This document shows, one piece after another, positions 43,545 to 54,069 of a stretch of DNA of 64,000 nt. The translations under genes and the position numbers were made by a program. The stretch's first letter is position 1. Each line of letters begins with the position of its first letter. Origin of the DNA: Chloroflexota bacterium (GTDB lineage Bacteria > Chloroflexota > Dehalococcoidia > JACPQD01); contig JACPQD010000104.1 of the NCBI GenBank assembly GCA_016190665.1, positions 186,001 to 250,000 of the forward strand. Reading direction: 5' to 3'. The notes below the pieces were generated by a model that was not told the DNA's origin, made no database searches, and saw nothing but the letters and a program-made list of their open reading frames with translations.

Positions 43545-44804
43545 GTGCAGGACCTTTCCGCTCTGCTGTTCTTCTATTTGCCACTGGGCGTTGTTGGCGT
43601 CTGGCGTTGGGGAACGTGGCTCATGAGGAAGGTGATTAGCTGGTTTTACCTTCCCGATACGCGCCGGTTCTACGCCACCGTCTCCGTGGTGACTCCCGTA
43701 TATAACGAAGATCCCGTGGCCTTTCGTAACGTTCTTCAATCCTGGAAGGCAAACGGACCCTCAGAGATAATCGCGGTTATTGACATCACGGACAATAACT
43801 GCATACGGGAGTTCGAGTCATTCCGTGGCGAATTTCCAGGCGCCAAGCTCATAGTCACTGAAAAACCGGGTAAGCGACCCGCCCTCGCTGACGGGATAAG
43901 AGCCGCCTCGGCGGAGCTCGTTGCTCTGGTCGACAGTGATGTACTCTGGGATAGGGACGTCATTGCGCAGTGTACGGGACCTTTTATTGATCCACAAGTC
44001 GCTGGAGTGGGTACCCGGCAGAATGTCCTGCACCCGAAGACGCTGACCCAGAAGATCTTCGATATCCAGCTCGACCTGCGCTTTTACGATGACATGATGC
44101 CCTCGGCGGCGGTTGGCAGCGTCTTCACCTGCTTGTCGGGGCGAACCGCCTTCTACCGGCGTGAAGTGATACTACCGTTGCTTGACGGCCTGGTGAATGA
44201 GACATTCTGGGGTAAGCGGTGCATCGGGGGCGATGATAAGAGGCTTACCTATCTCGTCGAGGCGGCGGGATGGAAATGCCGCTATCAACACACCGCGCGA
44301 GTTTACACCGGGGGCGCCCGGGACTGGAGCACGCTGTTCAAACAGCGGACCCGCTGGTCGAGGAATAGCTGGAGAGCCGATCTGAGGGCCCTGTGGCAGG
44401 GATGGCCATGGAAGCATCCCTTTCTGTCCTTCATCTTGATAGACCGGATCATCTCTAACTTCACGCTGCTCCTGAGCCCGGTGTATTTTCTGGTCTCTCT
44501 CGTCTTCCAGTTCTGGATACCGGCGGCGATGCTTCTCGTGTGGTGGCTGTTCAGCCGCAGTATGAGGATCGGACCAGCCCTGGTCAGGCGTCCGGACTAT
44601 GTGATGCTGGTACCGCTCTATGTCGTGGTGAACTTCACCATGGCCATAGTGCGGATATACGGTCTGCTAACTCTGAATCGGCAGGACTGGCTGACGCGCG
44701 GCGTCCAACGAAAACCCGTCAACGCAAGCCTCTGGCTAGCCAGGATCGGCACCTTGGCCATCATTGCCCTCCTGGTCACGGTCGTGTACTACAGCCGATT
44801 CTAG
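43545..44804 (+). CDS. Family 2 processive glycosyltransferase (Alg8/hyaluronan-synthase-like)
   Basis: This 419-residue membrane protein has an N-terminal membrane helix, a GT-A catalytic domain and three or four C-terminal helices. The processive beta-glycan synthase motifs are present: 'VSVVTPVYNED', the DxD in 'ALVDSDVLW', 'GGDDKRLT' and 'KQRTRWSRNSW' (the Q-x-x-R-W motif). It should polymerise sugars from nucleotide donors and extrude the chain. The GTG start follows GGAGG. It directly follows the sugar-nucleotide dehydrogenase and the AlgG-like protein, so a uronate-containing polymer is a sensible guess. No Alg44- or BcsB-like partner is visible. Confidence 0.87.
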   Translation: MQDLSALLFFYLPLGVVGVWRWGTWLMRKVISWFYLPDTRRFYATVSVVTPVYNEDPVAFRNVLQSWKANGPSEIIAVIDITDNNCIREFESFRGEFPGAKLIVTEKPGKRPALADGIRAASAELVALVDSDVLWDRDVIAQCTGPFIDPQVAGVGTRQNVLHPKTLTQKIFDIQLDLRFYDDMMPSAAVGSVFTCLSGRTAFYRREVILPLLDGLVNETFWGKRCIGGDDKRLTYLVEAAGWKCRYQHTARVYTGGARDWSTLFKQRTRWSRNSWRADLRALWQGWPWKHPFLSFILIDRIISNFTLLLSPVYFLVSLVFQFWIPAAMLLVWWLFSRSMRIGPALVRRPDYVMLVPLYVVVNFTMAIVRIYGLLTLNRQDWLTRGVQRKPVNASLWLARIGTLAIIALLVTVVYYSRF

Positions 44805-44891
44805 CGGCCCATCCCAGCCTCTCCAACCTTATTACCTGCCCACTCCGCACCTTAGATTCGGGCCGTCAACTCCATCCGGTCAGACTCCCCA

Positions 44892-44920
44892 TTGACTTGC
44901 CTCACAATGTGCCGTATATT
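44892..44920 (+). promoter_or_regulatory. Sigma-70 promoter of the aldehyde oxidoreductase gene
   Basis: TTGACT (44892-44897), a 17-nt spacer and TATATT (44915-44920), each 5 of 6 to consensus, end 39 bp before ATG 44960. Confidence 0.65.
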
Positions 44921-44959
44921 GATGGGCGCCGGCGAAATAGTGGATATTGAGGTGCCATA

Positions 44960-46978
44960 ATGACGCTGCGTTACGGATGGGTAGGCAAGATCCTGAGGGT
45001 GGACCTGACCAAGGTCCAGGTAGACGAAGAGAGAACCGAGAAATACGCTCCGAAATTCATCGGCGGCAGGGCGATGGGGGCGCGGGTCTACTGGGAGGAG
45101 ATTGGGCCTGAGGTCGGCGCTTTCGACCCGGGAAACAAGGTCATCATTATGACCGGCCCCGCCACGGGCACGCTGGGGCCTGGAGTGGGCCGCTTCAACG
45201 TGATCGCCAAGTCGCCGGACCCGATCCCCAACTGCTTCTTCTATAGCGACCCCGGCGGGCACTTCGGCCCAGAACTGAAGTTCGCCGGCTACGATGGTCT
45301 CATCGTTGAGGGCAAGGCGTCAAAGCCGGTCTACCTGTGGATAAACGATGGAAAGGTGGAGCTAGTCGACGCCCATCGGCTTTGGGGGGCCACAACTCGC
45401 GTGGCGCACACTGAGATACGAAGGCTGTACGGGGACAGGGCGAGGGCTCTGGTCATCGGCCCGGCGGGCGAACGGCTTTGCCGCGAGGCGGTAATCTCCT
45501 GCGGCCTTGCTTCCGCCACCGGCGAGGGCGGCTTCGGCGCCGTCATGGGCTCCAAGAACCTGAAGGCCATCATTGTGAGGGGGACGGGGTCCGTCGACGT
45601 GGCGCATCCCAAAGAGGTCATTGACATCTATGGTCGTTTCTCGCGCTTGATCACGCGGAAGCCGGGAGAGCCCGGACCACAGAACCTGTGGCGTGCCATG
45701 CAACACTACACCAAGACGCACCCTGTCGCTGTGCCCTTTGTCGACGACTCCGCCGTGGGCGAGGAAGTGGCCAGGGGTAACGCCGAGAAACGCTGGGGCG
45801 GGTGTTTCGGCTGCCCGGTGAGCTGCATCCAGGGCTATCGCTTCAAGGACGGGCTGAGTGGGGCCGGACAGTGCAACGAGATCATGAAAGTCATGGAGGA
45901 CGAGTGGCTCTATTACAAGGGACAGAAGAAGATCGGCAGGGACGCCATCGAGTTCGGCATACTCTGCCAGGAGTTCGGGCTCTCGGACACGCAGGTGATG
46001 GGCCATATCTATCCCAGGCATAACCTCCATGGCTCCACCTGGGTGCGCTTGCTCATCGACGCCGGTCTGTGGACCGAGGAGAACACAGGCTTGCCCGTCT
46101 CCAGGATGGGCAGCAGCGAGTTCTTCCGCGCCTACATGAGGAAAGTGGCCTACCGTGAGGGCATCGGGGATGAGCTGGCGGAGGGCCAGACCCGGTACTT
46201 GAGAAGCTTTATCGACAAGGCCGAGACCGAGGAGGAAAGACGCAAGGCGCTGGACATCTACGAGGAGGTGGTCCAGAGGGACGAACCCAGCTACTCCGTC
46301 CACTGGAAAATTCCCGCTGGGGAGAACGCCTCATCTCCGCGCTGGTCGTGGCTGCTGGCCATCAGCACGGGCGTTCGCTGCGACCACATCGCCGACCAGA
46401 TGATCAGCAGCCGCGGGGAGCTGTTCCCCCCGGGCAAGAAGGAGGAGATGTCCCAACTGCGCCGCGAGCTGGGCCGTGACCTTTTCGGTTCCGAGCGAGC
46501 TTTGGACGAAAACACGCCAGAGGGCAAGGCGCGGCTCGTGATGCATATGCAGCATCTGGCGGTTGAGACCGATAGCATGCCCATATGCCGCTACGCCCTG
46601 CCCCGGCAAACCTCTTATTACACCCCCGACCTGCGCGGCGACCCCACCTACCCGGCCCAACTGTTCAGCGCCGTCACCGGCATCGATAGGACAGAAGAGG
46701 AGATGTGGGAGATGGTGGGCGAGCGAGGCATAAACCTGGAGCGGGCCATACTGGTGCGCGAAGGCCGGCGACGTGAGCACGATACTCCCTGGACCGATTA
46801 CTACTACCGGACGTTCTCTTCCTGGCTGGACCCGAACAAACTCAGGGCGCTGATGGACGACTATTATCGGGCGCGAGGTTGGCGCGTTGATAGCGGCGTC
46901 CCCACTCGGGAGAAGCTGATCCAGTTGGGACTCGAAGACGTAGCTGACGAGCTCGCCGCGCGCATGATTCCTCTTTGA
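44960..46978 (+). CDS. Aldehyde:ferredoxin oxidoreductase (W/Mo pterin)
   Basis: This 672-residue protein is a full-length AOR-family enzyme: tungsto- or molybdo-bis-pterin, oxidising aldehydes to acids with ferredoxin, or related reactions. The pterin-binding segment 'GPATGTLGPGVGRFNVIAKS' and the [4Fe-4S] ligands in 'GCFGCPVSC' (C-x2-C-x3-C) are present. A later Cys in 'STGVRCDH' (about residue 474) may be the fourth ligand. It stands alone behind its own promoter; no ferredoxin or cofactor gene adjoins it. The product suggests an anaerobic or microaerobic lifestyle. Substrate not predictable. Confidence 0.9.
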   Translation: MTLRYGWVGKILRVDLTKVQVDEERTEKYAPKFIGGRAMGARVYWEEIGPEVGAFDPGNKVIIMTGPATGTLGPGVGRFNVIAKSPDPIPNCFFYSDPGGHFGPELKFAGYDGLIVEGKASKPVYLWINDGKVELVDAHRLWGATTRVAHTEIRRLYGDRARALVIGPAGERLCREAVISCGLASATGEGGFGAVMGSKNLKAIIVRGTGSVDVAHPKEVIDIYGRFSRLITRKPGEPGPQNLWRAMQHYTKTHPVAVPFVDDSAVGEEVARGNAEKRWGGCFGCPVSCIQGYRFKDGLSGAGQCNEIMKVMEDEWLYYKGQKKIGRDAIEFGILCQEFGLSDTQVMGHIYPRHNLHGSTWVRLLIDAGLWTEENTGLPVSRMGSSEFFRAYMRKVAYREGIGDELAEGQTRYLRSFIDKAETEEERRKALDIYEEVVQRDEPSYSVHWKIPAGENASSPRWSWLLAISTGVRCDHIADQMISSRGELFPPGKKEEMSQLRRELGRDLFGSERALDENTPEGKARLVMHMQHLAVETDSMPICRYALPRQTSYYTPDLRGDPTYPAQLFSAVTGIDRTEEEMWEMVGERGINLERAILVREGRRREHDTPWTDYYYRTFSSWLDPNKLRALMDDYYRARGWRVDSGVPTREKLIQLGLEDVADELAARMIPL

Positions 46979-47158
46979 CCGCCTTCCATCTCCAGGTGTG
47001 ACGCAGCGCGTAACATATGCGCAGGGCTCGCGGCGGCAATGCTGATTCCATTGTCCGCCGCCCAAAGGGCTTCAACCCACAATCCCCCGCTTGTAACCGG
47101 TATCGACACCCGCTATCTTTAGAGTGCGATGCCATGCGCTATCCGCTGGCCAGGGTTT

Positions 47159-47174
47159 TACGACAAAAGTCGTA
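47159..47174. promoter_or_regulatory. Small inverted repeat upstream of the nar operon
   Basis: TACGAC (47159-47164), AAAA, GTCGTA (47169-47174) is a perfect 6-bp dyad 41 bp upstream of the CRP/FNR-like site, and could be a second regulator site. The rest of the 294-bp gap from 46979 shows no gene. Confidence 0.35.
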
Positions 47175-47214
47175 TTTATTGGGGAGCAGATTTGCTATGG
47201 TGTTGCCAGGGTGT

Positions 47215-47230
47215 TGTGACATTGTTCACA
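47215..47230. promoter_or_regulatory. CRP/FNR-family operator upstream of narC
   Basis: TGTGA-CATTGT-TCACA matches the CRP consensus TGTGA-N6-TCACA in all ten specified bases. It lies 43 bp upstream of the narC ATG at 47273. A CRP/FNR-type regulator (FNR, Dnr, NarR or similar) controlling nitrate respiration is the natural reading; which one cannot be told from the site. Confidence 0.65.
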
Positions 47231-47272
47231 CAAATATTCGCAACGAAGGGGCGCTGGGGAGGCGAAACGCTG

Positions 47273-48184
47273 ATGGGGCGAATTGGGCTCGTTGAGGGTG
47301 CGGCCATCACTCTGGGCCTTATCATAGCCTCACTGGCGACAGCCGAGGTGGTGTCCACGCACGCCGCGCCATCGCTTCAGTCCCCGGAGACGACGTTTCA
47401 GACCAAATGCGCCGCTTGCCATACCATTGGCGGCGGTGTTCGGTCCGGTCCGGACCTCAAGGGCATCACGGCCAGCAGGAACCGGGAGTGGCTCACAAAG
47501 TTCATCGTGGCCCCTGATCAACTCCTGGCCCAGGGAGACCCCGTCGCGAAGCAGTTGCTCGCCCAGTACAAGGTGCCGATGCCGAACATCGGCGTCTCCC
47601 CGGCGGAGGCCGAGGGCCTGCTCGTTTACTTCGATTCCAGGTCAGGGACCGCCGCACCTCAAAATGTACCCGCCCCACAAGCCTCCGAAGCCCAGCTAGC
47701 CGGAGACCCGGCGCGTGGCAAGGAGTACTTCGTCGGCGCGCGTCGTCTTCAGAATGGCGGTCCATCTTGCCTGGCATGCCACGCCGTCTCCACCGTCGGC
47801 GTTCTGGGCGGCGGCGCCCTCGGCCCTGACCTGACGCAGACCTACGCCAAATTCGGGGCGGACGATCTGCGCTCTTCCCTGGCCAGCCTTCCCTTCCCCT
47901 CGATGAGGCCCATCTACAACAGCCGTCCCCTCACCCCAGAGGAGCAGGCCGACCTGGCGGCCTTCTTTCGTGTGGCCACGCGGGAAGAACGGGTTGTGGA
48001 AGCTCCCGGCCTTCTGGCGGGCGCAGGCGTGGTTGGCGCGGCGTTCTTACTGGCGCTTATGCGCGTGATCTGGCGAGGCCGTCTTATTGCGGTGCGCCAG
48101 CCTTTGGTGGCGAGGCAAGCGGTGAGGCCTCGGTCGGCCGCTTCCTCGGAAATGCCCCATCAGCCGTCTGGGCAAAGGAGATAA
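47273..48184 (+). CDS. narC: Membrane-anchored dihaem cytochrome c of the nitrate reductase operon
   Basis: The 303-residue protein has an N-terminal signal or anchor (about 8-26), two c-haem motifs, CAACH ('[14 protein letters not shown]') and CLACH ('[12 protein letters not shown]'), each in its own cytochrome c domain, and a C-terminal membrane helix (about 248-266). The size, two haems and position before narG match NarC of Thermus, which carries electrons to NarI/NarG. ATG 47273 follows GGAGG at 10 bp. The frame is open upstream to 47129, but that stretch contains the CRP/FNR site. A stand-alone electron-transfer cytochrome of another kind is possible. Confidence 0.82.
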   Translation: MGRIGLVEGAAITLGLIIASLATAEVVSTHAAPSLQSPETTFQTKCAACHTIGGGVRSGPDLKGITASRNREWLTKFIVAPDQLLAQGDPVAKQLLAQYKVPMPNIGVSPAEAEGLLVYFDSRSGTAAPQNVPAPQASEAQLAGDPARGKEYFVGARRLQNGGPSCLACHAVSTVGVLGGGALGPDLTQTYAKFGADDLRSSLASLPFPSMRPIYNSRPLTPEEQADLAAFFRVATREERVVEAPGLLAGAGVVGAAFLLALMRVIWRGRLIAVRQPLVARQAVRPRSAASSEMPHQPSGQRR

Positions 48185-48189
48185 GCAAC

Positions 48190-51100
48190 TTGGGCTGGAT
48201 TCAGGATCTCGTCAACCCCAACTCACGCCAGTGGGAGGATTTCTACCGCAATCGATGGCAGCACGACAACGTGGTTCGCACCTCCCACGGGGTCAACTGC
48301 ACAGGCGGCTGCTCCTGGATGGTGTTTGTAAAGGACGGCATTGTCACCTGGGAGATGCAGGCTACGGACTATCCGCTCCTACAGGACGGGCTGCCTCCCT
48401 ACGAGCCGCGCGGTTGCCAGCGGGGCATCTGCGCCTCCTGGTACGAATATAGTCCCATTCGCATCAAGTATCCCTACATTCGAGGCAGGCTACTCGAGCT
48501 CTGGCGTCAGGCTAGAGCTCAGAGGGCCAATCCAATCGAAGCGTGGGCGGCAATCGTTGAGGACCCTTCCTTGCGCGCCAGCTATCAGGTCGCTCGGGGG
48601 AAAGGCGGCTTCCGCCGCGCCACCTGGGACGAGGCGCTCGAACTCATCGCTGTTTCGTGTCTTTACACCGCCAAGAAATACGGACCCGACCGGGTCTTTG
48701 GCTTCTCCCCCATACCGGCCATGTCCTACCTCTCTTATGCCGCCGGCTCGCGCTTTCTGCAGCTTTTCGGCGGCGTGAATATGAGCTTCTACGACTGGTA
48801 CGCCGATCTACCCAACGCCTTTCCCGAGGTCTGGGGCGACCAGACCGATGTCTGCGAGAGCGCCGACTGGTACAACGCCAAATACATTGTGTCTATGGGT
48901 GCGAATCTCAACATGACCCGTACTCCAGACGTCCACTTCGTCGCCGAGGCGCGGCAGCAGGGGGCCAAACTCGTTGTCCTCTCTCCGGACTTCAGCCAGG
49001 TGGCCAAGTACGCCGATTGGTGGATACCCTTGCAGGCCGGCGAAGACACAGCCCTGTGGATGGCCGTCGACCATGTGATCCTCAAGGAGTTCTACGTCGA
49101 GCGCCAGGTGCCTTACTTCGTAGACTATCTCAAGAGCTACACTGATTCCCCTTTCCTGGTACAGCTAACCCCCGTCCAGGGAGGCTACCAGCCCGGACAG
49201 TTGCTTCGCGCTAATCGTTTGGCCCGCTATCAGAGTGAGGAGAACGGGGACTGGAAGCTGCTGGTCTTCGACCGCACCAGCGATCAGCCGCGCATGCCCA
49301 AGGGCACAATCGGCTTTCGCTGGGGCCAGGAGAAAGGGAAATGGAACCTGAAAATGGAGGACGGCCGGGACGACAGCCCTATCGACCCGCTCCTCACTTT
49401 TCTGGGCCAGCAGGACGAAGTGCTCCAAGTGGCCTTCCACGACTTCGCCAGCAACCGCACTCTCTTAAGAGGCGTGCCCGTAAAGTACGTTGAGACCAGC
49501 GAAGGACGGGTCCCCGTAACCACCGCCTTTGACCTCTTGATGGCCCACTTCGGCGTGGGGCGCGGCCTGGACGGCGATTACCCCACAAGCTACGACGACG
49601 ACATACCGTACACTCCAGCGTGGCAGGAGAAGCGGACTGGCATTGGCCGGGACACGGTGATCCGTCTGGCGCGCGAGTTCGCCGGCAACGCTGAGGCTAC
49701 TCAGGGCCAGTCCATGATCATCATCGGCGCCGGAGTAAACCACTGGTACCACAGCAGCCTCGCTTATCGGGCCGGGATCGCCGCGTTGATCCTCACCGGG
49801 TGCTGCGGCCGAAACGGCGGCGGGATGAACCATTACGTCGGTCAAGAGAAACTCACCCTGATAGCTCCCTGGGCAACGATGGCTTTCGCTCTGGATTGGG
49901 TTGCCCCGCCGCGCCGGCAGCAAACGCCGACCTGGCACTATGTGAATAGCGACCAGTGGCGCTACGAGGGTGATTTCACCGATTACGCCTCTGTCCCGCC
50001 GGAGGCGAGATGGGCTAAAGGACACGCCGTGGACCTGGAGACAAGAGCTGTCCGCCTGGGCTGGATGCCCTACTATCCCCAGTTCAATCGTAACTCGACA
50101 GAGATAGTCACGGAGGCTGAGAAGGCCGGCGCGGGCAGCGGGGAACAGGTCATTCAGCGGGTGGTCCAGCAACTGAAGGACGGCCAGATGCGTTTCGCCG
50201 TAGAGGATCCCGACGCGCCAGAGAACTGGCCTCGCGTTTGGCTGATCTGGCGGGGCAACGCCATCATGTCCAGCGCCAAGGGGCACGAGTTCTTTCTGCG
50301 ACACTATCTGGGCACACATGATAACCTCGTAGCTGAGGAAAAGGCCGAGGGACGGGTGCAGACCGTGAGCTTCCGCGAGCCGGCGCCCAGGGGCAAGATG
50401 GACCTGGTGGTAGACATCAACTTCCGCATGGACACTTCGGCCCTTTACTCGGATATAGTGCTGCCCACCGCCACGTGGTATGAGAAGAACGATCTTAATA
50501 CGACTGACCTCCACTCTTTCATTCACCCTTTGTCCGCCGCTGTGCCTCCCGGCTGGGAGGCCAAGAGCGACTGGGATGTCTTCAAGGCTCTCGCTCGCAA
50601 GGTCAGCGAGCTCGCGCCCCTGGTGTTCCCCCAGCCGGTGAAGGACCTGGTCGCCTTTCCCTTGATGCACGATACTCCCGACGAAATGGCGCAGACGCAA
50701 GTGCGAGACTGGGCCGCGGGCGAGTGCGAGCCGGTTCCCGGCAAGACCATGCCCCACCTGCGCGTTGTAGAGCGGGACTACGTCAACTTGTACAACCGTT
50801 TCATCGCTTTTGGCCCGCGGGCGCGCCAGGACGGAATCAGCGGCAACGGCGTCCATATCCCCATCCAGCAGCTCTATGATGAGTTGCTGGAGAATCCAAC
50901 GGGGACGACCCCCGACCCCCGGCGCATGAGATGCGTGGGATGGAACGGACAGAAATATCCCAGCCTGGAGGACCCCCTTGACGCAGCGAATCTCCTCCTG
51001 GCGCTGGCCCCGGAGACCAATGGTGAGGTCGCCTATATCGCCTACAAACACGAGGAGGAGCGAGTGGGGCTGCCCCTGGCTGACCTCGCAGAGAAGGCGC

Positions 51101-51831
51101 GCAGCGTACGGATGAACTTCGGAGATCTCACCAGTCAGGTGCGGCGCACGCTGGGGAGTCCCTGCTGGAGCGGGATTGTCAATGATGGACGGCCCTACGC
51201 TGCCTGGTGTCTTAACGTGGAGCGTCTCGTGCCCTGGCGCACCTTGACCGGACGCCAGCACTTCTATATCGACCACCCGTATTACCTGGATTTCGGGCAG
51301 CATTTGCCCACTTTTAAGCCCAAGCTCGATCCGGAGAAGACGGGGGACATAGTCCTCAGCCCCCAGGATGGCCAGAGCATCACGCTGAACTTCATGACGC
51401 CTCATGGCAAATGGCACATCCATTCCACTTACTCCGACACGCCTCAGATGCTCACTCTCTCGCGCGGCCTCGATCCATGCTGGTTGAACGACAAAGACGC
51501 CGAAAGGATTGGAGTGGCGGACAACGACTGGGTGGAGATCTACAACGACAACGGCGTCATGGTTACTCGGGCTGCCGTCTCCTCTCGCGTTCAGCCAGGC
51601 ACGTGCATGGTCTACCACGCGCCGGAGCGGACCATCTCTGTGCCCAAGTCACAGGTGAGGGGTGGGAGAAGGGCAGGCTCCCATAACAGCCTGGTACGGG
51701 CGCGCATCAACCCGGTCCAGTTGGCTGGCGGCTATGCGCAGTTCACCTACGGTTTCAACTACTGGGGACCGCTTGGAGTCAATCGTGATACGTGCGTGCT
51801 GGTGCGGAAACTTCAGAAAGTGGAATGGTAG
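48190..51831 (+). CDS. narG: Respiratory nitrate reductase, alpha subunit
   Basis: 1213 residues, close to E. coli NarG (1247). The FS0 cluster ligands His33, Cys37, Cys41 ('HGVNCTGGC') and Cys76 ('EPRGCQRG') are in place, and the Mo-ligand Asp lies in '[15 protein letters not shown]'. No Tat signal is visible, so the enzyme should face the cytoplasm. The start is TTG 48190, eight bases after AAGGAG, which overlaps the narC stop. It reduces nitrate to nitrite at a bis-MGD molybdenum centre. The NarG family also includes cytoplasmic nitrite oxidoreductases (NxrA); gene order and NarI favour nitrate reduction, but the reverse direction cannot be excluded. Confidence 0.95.
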   Translation: MGWIQDLVNPNSRQWEDFYRNRWQHDNVVRTSHGVNCTGGCSWMVFVKDGIVTWEMQATDYPLLQDGLPPYEPRGCQRGICASWYEYSPIRIKYPYIRGRLLELWRQARAQRANPIEAWAAIVEDPSLRASYQVARGKGGFRRATWDEALELIAVSCLYTAKKYGPDRVFGFSPIPAMSYLSYAAGSRFLQLFGGVNMSFYDWYADLPNAFPEVWGDQTDVCESADWYNAKYIVSMGANLNMTRTPDVHFVAEARQQGAKLVVLSPDFSQVAKYADWWIPLQAGEDTALWMAVDHVILKEFYVERQVPYFVDYLKSYTDSPFLVQLTPVQGGYQPGQLLRANRLARYQSEENGDWKLLVFDRTSDQPRMPKGTIGFRWGQEKGKWNLKMEDGRDDSPIDPLLTFLGQQDEVLQVAFHDFASNRTLLRGVPVKYVETSEGRVPVTTAFDLLMAHFGVGRGLDGDYPTSYDDDIPYTPAWQEKRTGIGRDTVIRLAREFAGNAEATQGQSMIIIGAGVNHWYHSSLAYRAGIAALILTGCCGRNGGGMNHYVGQEKLTLIAPWATMAFALDWVAPPRRQQTPTWHYVNSDQWRYEGDFTDYASVPPEARWAKGHAVDLETRAVRLGWMPYYPQFNRNSTEIVTEAEKAGAGSGEQVIQRVVQQLKDGQMRFAVEDPDAPENWPRVWLIWRGNAIMSSAKGHEFFLRHYLGTHDNLVAEEKAEGRVQTVSFREPAPRGKMDLVVDINFRMDTSALYSDIVLPTATWYEKNDLNTTDLHSFIHPLSAAVPPGWEAKSDWDVFKALARKVSELAPLVFPQPVKDLVAFPLMHDTPDEMAQTQVRDWAAGECEPVPGKTMPHLRVVERDYVNLYNRFIAFGPRARQDGISGNGVHIPIQQLYDELLENPTGTTPDPRRMRCVGWNGQKYPSLEDPLDAANLLLALAPETNGEVAYIAYKHEEERVGLPLADLAEKARSVRMNFGDLTSQVRRTLGSPCWSGIVNDGRPYAAWCLNVERLVPWRTLTGRQHFYIDHPYYLDFGQHLPTFKPKLDPEKTGDIVLSPQDGQSITLNFMTPHGKWHIHSTYSDTPQMLTLSRGLDPCWLNDKDAERIGVADNDWVEIYNDNGVMVTRAAVSSRVQPGTCMVYHAPERTISVPKSQVRGGRRAGSHNSLVRARINPVQLAGGYAQFTYGFNYWGPLGVNRDTCVLVRKLQKVEW

Positions 51832-51930
51832 GTCAGTTGTGGCATCCAAGTTGTTCGTGGTACCGGCAACATGGAGATCAAAGGTAATAGGCGCCGGGTC
51901 GTTAATATGAACTCTCGGGGAGCGAAACCG

Positions 51931-53433
51931 ATGGATGTTCGGGCGCAAGTTTCGATGGTTTTCCACCTTGACAAATGCATCGGCTGCCACACGTGCAGCA
52001 TAGCGTGTAAGAACATGTGGACCGACCGCAAAGGCACGGAGTTCATGTGGTGGAATAATGTTGAGACCAAGCCCGGAACTGGCTACCCGACGTTGTGGGA
52101 GGACCAGGAGAGGTACAAGGGTGGCTGGGAGAAGAACGGGAGAGAGCCACGCCTTAAGTTGCAGGGGCGGTTCGGCGCGCTGGCTAATATCTTCTTCAAT
52201 CCTTATCTGCCCACAATGGATGACTATTACGAGCCGTGGACTTACCAGTACGACCAGCTCCTCAACGCTCCGGAGGGAAATGACCAGCCTACCGCCCGCC
52301 CAATCTCCATGGTAACCGGAAGACACATTGACGTTAACTCTGGACCCAACTGGGATGACGACCTGGGCGGCTCCCCGGTCTATGCCGCCAACGACCCAAA
52401 CAAAGAAAGCTTGACCAAGGATGAGCGGCAGCAGATGGACCAGCTCGAGCGTCTGGTTTTCTTCTACTTGCCGCGCATCTGCAACCACTGTCTGAACGCC
52501 GGCTGCGTGGCGGCTTGTCCCTCTGGCGCTATGTACAAGCGCGGCGAAGACGGCATCGTCCTTGTCAACCAGGAGAAGTGCCGCGGATGGCGCATGTGCG
52601 TCTCCGCGTGTCCTTACAAGAAGGTCTACTACAACTGGGGCACTGGAAAGGCCGAGAAATGTATCCTCTGTTACCCCCGTCTGGAGAGCGGTCAGGCCCC
52701 AGCTTGTTTCCACTCCTGTGTGGGGCGGATCCGCTACCTGGGTCTTCTGCTCTACGACGCGTCCCGCATCCAGGAGGTAGCTTCTGCCCCTGATGACGCT
52801 CTGGTGGACGCCCAGCGGGCCATAATTCAGGACCCCTTCGACCCTCAGGTCATCTCATCTGCCCGGGCAAGTGGCCTTTCCGACGCTCAGATAGACGCCG
52901 CCCAGAAGTCGCCCGTTTACAAGTTTGTCAAGCGATGGAACCTGGCCCTACCGTTGCACCCCGAGTTCCGCACTCTGCCGATGCTTTTTTACGTGCCACC
53001 GCTGTTGCCGGTGATCGGGACAGCGAAAGATGGCCGATATGACGTCGCTGGCGCCCGGGGTATTGAGCCCATGTTGACCTCCCTGGAGAGGGCGCGCATA
53101 CCCATGAGCTTTATGGCCCGGCTGTTATCGGCGGGGAATGAAGAGGTGGTCACAGATTCCTACCGCAAACTCGTCGCGGGGCGAATATATATGCGCTCTC
53201 AGCGAACAAAAGATGTTCCGGAAGCTGAGGTGCGACAGGCCTTAGACCTGGCGGATATGCCGCGGGAGGAGCTCGAGGCCGCGTGCCGGCTGACGGCGAC
53301 GCCAACCTTCGAAGAGCGTTTTGTGCTCCCGCCCCTGGCCCGAGAGACGGCTATCGAGTCGATCGTGGATACGCTCGTCCATAAGCGGGAGACGGGTTTC
53401 GGTAGCCGCCAGGCCCCTACACGGAGGTGGTAA
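51931..53433 (+). CDS. narH: Nitrate reductase, beta (iron-sulfur) subunit
   Basis: 500 residues. The four Fe-S ligand groups of NarH are present: 'CIGCHTCSIACKN', 'CNHCLNAGCVAACP', 'CRGWRMCVSACP' and 'CILCYPR...ACFHSC'. Trp replaces Cys in the third group, which makes it the [3Fe-4S] centre seen in NarH. ATG 51931, eight bases after GGGGAG, gives an N-terminus (MDVRAQVSMVFHLDKCIGC) that aligns with E. coli NarH; ATGs at 51871 and 51907 are in frame but lack good sites. It passes electrons from the NarI haems to NarG. Confidence 0.95.
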   Translation: MDVRAQVSMVFHLDKCIGCHTCSIACKNMWTDRKGTEFMWWNNVETKPGTGYPTLWEDQERYKGGWEKNGREPRLKLQGRFGALANIFFNPYLPTMDDYYEPWTYQYDQLLNAPEGNDQPTARPISMVTGRHIDVNSGPNWDDDLGGSPVYAANDPNKESLTKDERQQMDQLERLVFFYLPRICNHCLNAGCVAACPSGAMYKRGEDGIVLVNQEKCRGWRMCVSACPYKKVYYNWGTGKAEKCILCYPRLESGQAPACFHSCVGRIRYLGLLLYDASRIQEVASAPDDALVDAQRAIIQDPFDPQVISSARASGLSDAQIDAAQKSPVYKFVKRWNLALPLHPEFRTLPMLFYVPPLLPVIGTAKDGRYDVAGARGIEPMLTSLERARIPMSFMARLLSAGNEEVVTDSYRKLVAGRIYMRSQRTKDVPEAEVRQALDLADMPREELEAACRLTATPTFEERFVLPPLARETAIESIVDTLVHKRETGFGSRQAPTRRW

Positions 53434-53435
53434 CG

Positions 53436-54038
53436 ATGGCCTGCGGCATCGACCCGCGGCTCCTCCTGCGCTTCGCCGAGGTCCTCGAGTACCCTGGCCC
53501 CGATGTAATCGGGGCGGCGCGGGAGTGCCAGGCTTTGGCCCCCGACTCCGCTGAAGGCGCTCGAGCCGCGGCCATGCTTCGTGATTTCCTTCATTACGCT
53601 CTTGAGACGCCTCCGGGGAGAATGGAAGAAATTTACACGGGCACCTTCGACCTCGCCGCTTCCTGCTATCCCTATGTTGGCTACCACCTTTTGGGGGAGA
53701 GCTACAAGCGAAGCGTTTTCATGCTCAGGCTCAAGGAGATCTATGAAGCTCACGATTTTGATGTCCCCGGTGAGCTGCCGGACCACCTGTCAGTCATGCT
53801 TCGCTTTCTGGCGTCGTGTAAAGATGGCGATCTCGTGGCCGAGCTGGTCTGCGACGCTCTGCTGCCTGCCCTCGAGCGGATGGTCGCGGAAGACCAACAG
53901 GAGGAGGATGGAAGCAGTGACCAGCCAGCCAGGGGTGGTGAGGCTGGGGTTTACCGCCAGGTGCTGTCAGCGCTCCGGCTGGTATTGCGGGAGAATTTAG
54001 ATTGTGAACGGGGCGTCCCCGGCGGCGCTTTTCGGTAG
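53436..54038 (+). CDS. narJ: Nitrate reductase assembly chaperone
   Basis: 200 residues of the NarJ/TorD family, which binds apo-NarG and helps insert the Mo cofactor. The conserved block 'YTGTFDLAASCYPYVGYHLL' plus 'GESYKR' and 'GELPDHLSVMLRFLA' is diagnostic. ATG 53436 lies seven bases after GGAGGT and 2 bp after the narH stop. A GTG nine bases upstream overlaps narH and is unlikely. Confidence 0.94.
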   Translation: MACGIDPRLLLRFAEVLEYPGPDVIGAARECQALAPDSAEGARAAAMLRDFLHYALETPPGRMEEIYTGTFDLAASCYPYVGYHLLGESYKRSVFMLRLKEIYEAHDFDVPGELPDHLSVMLRFLASCKDGDLVAELVCDALLPALERMVAEDQQEEDGSSDQPARGGEAGVYRQVLSALRLVLRENLDCERGVPGGAFR

Positions 54039-54069
54039 CCGCTGAGAGGGCTGAAGGAGGGAGAACCGC

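Noticed and set aside
47129-47272. Upstream extension of narC
   Set aside because: It covers the CRP/FNR-like site and has no signal peptide or ribosome-binding site; ATG 47273 has both.
49465-51618. 717-codon minus-strand open frame inside narG
   Set aside because: narG is unmistakable on the + strand; the antisense frame is a by-product of high G+C codon use.
48190-51831. Nitrite oxidoreductase alpha subunit (NxrA) as the primary call
   Set aside because: The sequence alone cannot decide; the Thermus-like operon with NarI and NarK favours nitrate reductase, so NxrA is kept only as an alternative.
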